A stretch of DNA of 46,894 nucleotides from Lentibacillus kapialis (lineage in GTDB: Bacteria > Bacillota > Bacilli > Bacillales > Amphibacillaceae), in the NCBI RefSeq assembly GCF_014646635.1, contig NZ_BMNQ01000022.1, positions 1-46,894 of the forward strand, read 5' to 3'. Positions 42,699-46,894 of this stretch are shown piece by piece. Under the pieces are notes generated by a model. That model had not been told where the DNA came from. It ran no database searches and worked only from the letters and a program-made list of their open reading frames with translations. The stretch's first letter is position 1, and each line of letters begins with the position of its first letter. The position numbers and the translations under genes were made by a program.

Positions 42699-42872
42699 TT
42701 AATCCGCTTCACGGCTGTTATTTTTAACCGAATGTGACATCCAATTTCTCATGGAGAATCCCTTTTTAATGCATTGTGTATGATTAAACGTCTCATTTCC
42801 AATGGTTAATCTATGCAAATGTTCCATTCGGACTTCAGCGACACTCTTAGCATAATAATTGTTTAACAGCAT
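42699..42872 (-). CDS. Hypothetical small protein, 57 aa
   Basis: ATG 42872 is preceded by CAGGGAGGCG at good spacing. The product MLLNNYYAKSVAEVRMEHLH, then RLTIGNETFNHTQCIKKGFS and SMRNWMSHSVKNNSREAD, is basic and soluble. The frame is open further upstream to 42995, but without a start of comparable quality. I do not recognise a family. It lies between the catalase remnant and the Crp/Fnr regulator. Confidence 0.45.
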   Translation of the reverse strand: MLLNNYYAKSVAEVRMEHLHRLTIGNETFNHTQCIKKGFSMRNWMSHSVKNNSREAD

Positions 42873-43089
42873 AATGAACGCCTCCCTGAGTGATAAACCA
42901 ATAATAGCTTGATTTTTATCCAAAGTCGCCGGTATTGTGACTGAATTACTTATATCAAAAGGTAAGTCTGCTGGACTTAGGTAGTTAAGACGCAAGGCGG
43001 ATATATAATCAGTCTATTCGAATGCGAGTTATGCCGGAGTTGCGTTATAATAAGAACAAAGACGTTATCAATACTAAGGGGGCCGTGAG

Positions 43090-43788
43090 ATGAGCACCGG
43101 GAGTTTGAAAAACAATGACAAAGCCAAAAAACTGTGCATATCATTAGTACCGATTTTTAACCATCTCAATCATGAGGAACAAGTGGAAGTTGCCAGCACA
43201 AGCATGAGTCAGTCATATGACAAAAAGGATCTCATTTTTCAAGCGGGAAACCCTTCCGAATATTTATACATCGTCCATAAGGGCAAAGTGAGAAATTATA
43301 ATCTGTCGGAATCCGGAAAAGAACAATTGATCCGAATCCTGGAACCGGGTGATTTTATGGGAGAATTAGCTGTTTTCACAGATGAGTGGCTCACCAGTTT
43401 TGCCGAGGCCATTGAGCCAACGGAAATATGCGCCATTCATCAATCAAATTTGCAACAGCTGCTGCAGGAAAAACCGGCCATCGCTTTCAAAATTCTTGCA
43501 GAAAGCAGCAAACGGCTTAAAGACGCAGAAAAAACAATTGAGCGATTAAGTTCCCAGGATGTTGAGAAACGGCTGTCATCCTATTTGCTTGAGGAGGCTG
43601 AAAAGGGAACATCCTCACAAATTACGCTGCCAATGAGCAAAAAAGATCTGGCATCGTATCTTGGCACGACACAGGAAACCTTGAGCCGGCGTCTGGCCGG
43701 ATTTGCAGATAAAGGTTTGGTGAGACAGACCGGTCAAAGGAAAATCAACATTACAGACTGGGAAGCACTGAGAAATATAGCGGAGTGA
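43090..43788 (+). CDS. Crp/Fnr-family transcriptional regulator
   Basis: A 232-residue regulator. The N-terminal cyclic-nucleotide-binding-like beta-roll (about 20-130) has YLYIVHKGKVRNYNL and EPGDFMGELAVF. A dimer helix follows, then a winged HTH, LPMSKKDLASYLGTTQETLS. A single N-terminal Cys (KLCISLVPIFNHL) resembles the FNR-like start but cannot by itself build an Fe-S cluster. The effector is unknown. The ATG is preceded by AGGGGGCC. Its target may be the neighbouring redox or stress genes. A catalase remnant lies just upstream. Confidence 0.9.
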   Translation: MSTGSLKNNDKAKKLCISLVPIFNHLNHEEQVEVASTSMSQSYDKKDLIFQAGNPSEYLYIVHKGKVRNYNLSESGKEQLIRILEPGDFMGELAVFTDEWLTSFAEAIEPTEICAIHQSNLQQLLQEKPAIAFKILAESSKRLKDAEKTIERLSSQDVEKRLSSYLLEEAEKGTSSQITLPMSKKDLASYLGTTQETLSRRLAGFADKGLVRQTGQRKINITDWEALRNIAE

Positions 43789-43900
43789 CGTCATCATATC
43801 ATCATTCGTTTTCACCATTGCGTACTGCGCAGTTAAAGCCATACCTGTATCTTTTTTCCATAAAAAACGTATATATAAGAGTGAAGAGGATGGTATTTAA

Positions 43901-44626
43901 ATGAAGACTTATGAACAAGAGGTTTATGAAGAACTGAAAATATGGCGGCGAAATCTGTTAAAAAAGTCGGGTTTTATCACGCAATTATCGAAGAAGACCC
44001 AGATGAAAATAAATGGTCTGATCCCGGAGAGAGCTCACCGGATTATAACGGAAAGCATAAAAAATATGGTAAAAGCAACCCTTATAGGCTCAAATATCAC
44101 AACAAATAAACAGCAATCAGCAGGTCTCAGTCTTATAGAAAAAGACCAGCTGCTGAAGGAAAAACTTACATCTTACCGCAAGACAGCTGTCATAGAAGGG
44201 GCCGGCACAGGAGCAGGTGGTTTTTTCCTGGGCCTTGCTGATTTTCCCATGCTCTTATCGATTAAGATGAAATTTCTATTTGAGGCTGCAGCGATATATG
44301 GCTTCGATACACGTCAATATGAGGAGAGGCTGTTTATTCTCCATGTTTTTCAACTCGCCTTTTCCAGCGAGACCAAACGGAAGGAAACTTTTTATATACT
44401 TGAAAATTGGGAATCAGAACAGGAGAAGCTCGCTGACATGGATTGGCGGGTGTTTCAGCAGGAGTATCGGGATTATATGGATCTGGTTAAATTGCTGCAA
44501 CTAGTACCGGGCTTTGGTGCAATTGTTGGGGCTTACGCGAATCATAATCTGCTTGATACGTTAGGTGAAACGACCATGAACGCTTACCGGCTGCGTTTGT
44601 TGATGACACAGCCATTGGATTATTAG
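43901..44626 (+). CDS. EcsC family protein
   Basis: A 241-residue protein matching the EcsC family in the glycine-rich EGAGTGAGGFFLGLADFPML segment, KMKFLFEAAAIYGFDTRQYE and the end LLQLVPGFGAIVGAYANHNL. In B. subtilis EcsC accompanies the EcsAB exporter, but stand-alone paralogues like this are common and have no known role. ATG 43901 follows GAAGAGGATGG. Single gene ending near a diverged repeat copy. Confidence 0.88.
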   Translation: MKTYEQEVYEELKIWRRNLLKKSGFITQLSKKTQMKINGLIPERAHRIITESIKNMVKATLIGSNITTNKQQSAGLSLIEKDQLLKEKLTSYRKTAVIEGAGTGAGGFFLGLADFPMLLSIKMKFLFEAAAIYGFDTRQYEERLFILHVFQLAFSSETKRKETFYILENWESEQEKLADMDWRVFQQEYRDYMDLVKLLQLVPGFGAIVGAYANHNLLDTLGETTMNAYRLRLLMTQPLDY

Positions 44627-44640
44627 AGAATTCCTAAATG

Positions 44641-44726
44641 CTGGAAAACGCGGTGTTCGGCTTGTTTTATGGTGAATACCGACGTTTTCCCTATAAGCTC
44701 ATCAATCATTATACCTTCTGACGTTA
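44641..44726 (-). repeat. Diverged copy of the TAACGTCAGAAAG repeat (copy 5)
   Basis: Read on the minus strand, it starts TAACGTCAGAAGGTATAA, runs through GATGAGCTTATAGGGAAAA, then a hairpin (CGGTATTC with GAACACCG) and GCGTTTTCC. About three quarters of positions match the other copies. It lies 15 nt after the EcsC stop but in the opposite orientation, unlike the others. Next to it TACCTTCTG/CAGAAGGTA forms an extra palindrome. Confidence 0.75.
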
Positions 44727-44798
44727 GACAGAAGGTATAGTGTCTGTTGTAAGTAGTTCACTTGCACAGTGGAGAAAAAATATAAACACAATACATTC

Positions 44799-44837
44799 AG
44801 CGTACTAAATAATATAGCATTTAGTGCGCTATTTTTA
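44799..44837 (+). terminator. Possible intrinsic terminator
   Basis: AGCGTACTAAAT pairs with ATTTAGTGCGCT (one mismatch) around AATATAGC, followed by ATTTTTAC. Confidence 0.7.
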
Positions 44838-45165
44838 CTGTCACAACAAGCTTTTCACGGAAAAAAATATTTATATTATTCGTACTAGCACCATAAATAA
44901 CAAAGTGACAATAAAATGTTTTATGTTAAAATGAAGCTAAAAATTGTAATGAAATATTCTTAATTTGACCATTTTGGGATTCAAACTTTGTGCAACAATC
45001 GGGCCAGATTGTTGCATAAGGACAGGAATGCAGCAGGTTCGTCTTAATCAAACTGAATGTTCTTACACTTAAGACGGAAGATATATTCTTTTTCTGAATT
45101 CACACCATTTTATCCTAATTATTTGATAATATTGGAAGAGATGAATGCAAAGGGGGATGAGTTTT
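44838..45165. other. AT-rich gene-free stretch with AATCGGGC palindrome, copy 1
   Basis: No gene is supported. It holds a perfect 10-bp inverted repeat, TGCAACAATC-GGGCCA-GATTGTTGCA (44991-45016), followed by TAA. Two related sequences at 46455-46486 and 46490-46518 share the AATCGGGC core and an (A/C)ATAA end. The strongly lower GC begins here. Confidence 0.7.
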
Positions 45166-45819
45166 ATGAAAGCTATCGTTTTTGATTTTGATGGAACTTT
45201 AGCAAATACTTTGCCAATTTGTTATTATGCATTTCAGAATGTCTTTAGGGAATTTGATAATAAAGATCTTTCTTCTGAAGAGATAAAAGCAATGTTTGGT
45301 CCTTCAGAAACTGGTATTATTAGAGAAAATCTTACTAATGTAAATAAAGAACAAGCAATTGAATTGTACTATAAAAAATATTTAGAGAGTCATTCTAATT
45401 TAGTTAATCCTAATAAGGATATTGATGAAATGATTAGGCATTTGAAAGACAATGATATTAAAATAGGGATTGTTACTGGGAAAGCAAGAAGGAGTCTAGA
45501 TATTTCCTTGAAAGCCCTTCAAATGTCTAAACTTTTTGATGTGATCATAACAGGTGATGATGTTGTTAATCCAAAGCCACATCCAGAAGGAATAATCAAA
45601 GCGCTTTCTTTATTAGGTGTGCAAAATAATGAAGCTATGTTTATTGGAGATAGTGATGCAGATATACAAGCGGGAAATCAAGCAAATGTACATACGGTGG
45701 GAGTACAGTGGTTGCCCGATTATCAGACCCTAGAATTTAATACAGAACCTAATTCTTCTTTTGACAGTGTGAAGCAACTTGTTGATTTTGTAAATAATGG
45801 TGTTCAAAATGAGTTATAA
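45166..45819 (+). CDS. HAD-family hydrolase (phosphoglycolate phosphatase-like)
   Basis: A 217-residue HAD phosphatase of the Gph/PpaX type. Motif I is FDFDGTLANT with nucleophile Asp8 and Asp10, motif II is IVTGK, motif III uses the Lys of NPKPHPEGI, and motif IV is FIGDSDADIQAG. The substrate is a small phosphorylated metabolite that cannot be named from sequence. ATG 45166 follows AAAGGGGGATG. An upstream in-frame ATG at 45145 lacks a site. Codon use is markedly AT-rich compared with all earlier genes. It overlaps the NUDIX gene by 11 nt. Confidence 0.88.
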   Translation: MKAIVFDFDGTLANTLPICYYAFQNVFREFDNKDLSSEEIKAMFGPSETGIIRENLTNVNKEQAIELYYKKYLESHSNLVNPNKDIDEMIRHLKDNDIKIGIVTGKARRSLDISLKALQMSKLFDVIITGDDVVNPKPHPEGIIKALSLLGVQNNEAMFIGDSDADIQAGNQANVHTVGVQWLPDYQTLEFNTEPNSSFDSVKQLVDFVNNGVQNEL

Positions 45820-46426
45820 ATGGTTAGAATGGGCAAAGAGGATACAATCATTATCACAAGCAGGATTGGCTTTTTCAAAAGACGCTTATGATATCGAAAG
45901 ATATGAAGAGTTACGAGATTTAAGTGCCGAGATTATGGAAGACTACACTGAATTAGAAATGGAAAAAGTGAAGAACCTATTCACTAATGAAACAGGTTAT
46001 CAAACACCCAAAATGGATGTTCGTGGAGTAATCTTTCAAGATAACAAAATCTTACTTGTCAAAGAAAAAATTGATGATAGGTGGTCTTTACCTGGTGGTT
46101 TTTGTGAAATTGGTTTGTCTCCTGCTGAAAATATCGTAAAAGAGATAAAAGAAGAATCGGGGTTTAACGTCATTCCCACCAAAGTATTGGCTGTATTGGA
46201 TAAAAATAAACACCCGCACCCACCTGATCCTTATCACTACTATAAGATATTTATCCAGTGTGAGGTAATTGGTGGACAAGCAGAGGCTGGTATAGAGACA
46301 AAGGGAGTAAACTTTCATAGTGAAAATAATTTGCCTCGACTATCCGTAAGCAGGAATACGGAATCCCAAGTTAAATTGCTATTTGAATTTTTAAGGAACC
46401 CTAACAAAGATACAATTTTCGATTAG
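45809..46426 (+). CDS. NUDIX hydrolase with N-terminal NUDIX-associated domain
   Basis: A 205-residue protein. Residues 1-65 form the helical N-terminal domain typical of the hydrolases of nucleoside diphosphates linked to X (begins YKWLEWAKRIQSLSQAGLAF). The NUDIX box GGFCEIGLSPAENIVKEIKE with ESGF fits G-x5-E-x7-REUxEExGU, with K for R in one position. ADP-ribose or similar dinucleotide substrates are plausible. It overlaps the HAD gene and shares its AT-rich codon use. The pair likely forms one transferred operon. Confidence 0.87.
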   Translation: MSYKWLEWAKRIQSLSQAGLAFSKDAYDIERYEELRDLSAEIMEDYTELEMEKVKNLFTNETGYQTPKMDVRGVIFQDNKILLVKEKIDDRWSLPGGFCEIGLSPAENIVKEIKEESGFNVIPTKVLAVLDKNKHPHPPDPYHYYKIFIQCEVIGGQAEAGIETKGVNFHSENNLPRLSVSRNTESQVKLLFEFLRNPNKDTIFD

Positions 46427-46894
46427 CTTTTTCAGGCTAAATCAGATATAACTTTCTTCAATAATCGGGCGCTGATAACCGAATAAATATGTGCGTAATC
46501 GGGCCATTTAATGGAATAAACCATTATGGTACGAGGGAGTGATAATATGTCTGCTAAAACAAAAGAATATTTTAAAGCAGGTATAATGGTTCTGATTCTT
46601 ATACCCTGAATTATTCATAGAAACACATTCTGCAACTAATGAAGGTCAAAATTAAAATTCAGGAGCTTTTTTATCAATCCTCTTTGTAAATTTCCTTTTC
46701 ATTTTGATAAGAACCCTATAAAATACAGTTTATTCCATATTTGGAGCTGAAAAAGGACATACGTATCTCGTTGAAGGAAACGCATTTTTAAATTTTTCTT
46801 GAGCCTGCCTAAAATCGGCTAACACAGCATTGGAAGCTGCTGGATTCGGCTTAGTGTACTGTAAAAGGCATCCTTATATAGCGAACTACTGGAC
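46427..46894. other. AT-rich end of window with AATCGGGC repeats and a short frame
   Basis: Two AATCGGGC elements lie at 46455-46486 and 46490-46518. A well-placed GAGGGAGTG site precedes ATG 46547, which gives only MSAKTKEYFKAGIMVLILIP before a TGA at 46607-46609. This looks like the start of a membrane protein cut short. No further gene is supported up to the window end. Confidence 0.5.

Noticed and set aside
1-46894. CRISPR array or complete prophage
   Set aside because: No regularly spaced direct repeats with unique spacers were seen. No capsid, terminase, integrase or transposase gene is present. The repeats found are dispersed.

Overview
The window looks like chromosomal DNA of a low-to-mid GC, spore-forming Bacillota of the family Bacillaceae. 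The evidence is Shine-Dalgarno sites of the AAGGAGG type, a Spo0E-like phosphatase, the sigW-rsiW-cdaA-cdaR-glmM-glmS gene order, a glmS ribozyme, a bacilliredoxin (YtxJ/BrxC) and a type I lipoteichoic acid synthase. A mevalonate pathway, unusual among Bacilli that mostly use MEP/DXP, suggests the Lentibacillus/Virgibacillus/Oceanobacillus side of the family. The genus cannot be fixed from sequence reading alone.

Layout. (1) 1-4900: the end of an rRNA operon (5S), tRNA-Asn and tRNA-Thr, then a divergent HPII-type catalase and a YwaF-like membrane protein, then six more tRNA genes (Glu, Val, Thr, Tyr, Gln, Lys). A 5' fragment of tRNA-Thr is duplicated among them. (2) 5056-9507: a tight mevalonate operon, mvaA-mvaK1-mvaD-mvaK2, which converts HMG-CoA to isopentenyl diphosphate. 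(3) 9591-20879: arginase, spo0E-like, sigW/rsiW (envelope stress), cdaA/cdaR (c-di-AMP), glmM, an S9 peptidase, a TPR protein, and glmS behind its ribozyme. These link envelope-stress signalling to UDP-GlcNAc precursor supply. (4) 21500-27951: a DUF2254 membrane protein, a DCC thiol-disulfide protein, LtaS, and an orphan permease that fuses the two Dpp/Opp-type membrane subunits. (5) 28126-38940: a DNA glycosylase, a PadR-controlled membrane operon, an FMN reductase, an RluA-type pseudouridine synthase with small conserved proteins and BrxC, YndM, and a giant UPF0182 membrane protein with a probable SigW promoter. (6) 39084-44626: a TetR-regulated ABC exporter, a catalase pseudogene remnant, a Crp/Fnr regulator and an EcsC protein. 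(7) 44840-46894: an AT-rich accessory stretch with a HAD phosphatase and a NUDIX hydrolase, flanked by short AATCGGGC repeats.

The most notable structure not explained by genes is a family of about 85-nt interspersed repeats. Each has a conserved arm starting TAACGTCAGAAAGTATAA followed by a hairpin. Four near-full copies and one fragment sit immediately after the intrinsic terminator of the preceding gene, always in that gene's orientation. A second family of MITE-like elements (159 and 219 bp) differs by a clean 60-nt internal segment. Other points of interest are a catalase lacking the catalytic Asn motif, competing RNA structures between the glmS ribozyme and the glmS ribosome-binding site, and a hairpin inside the mevalonate operon.
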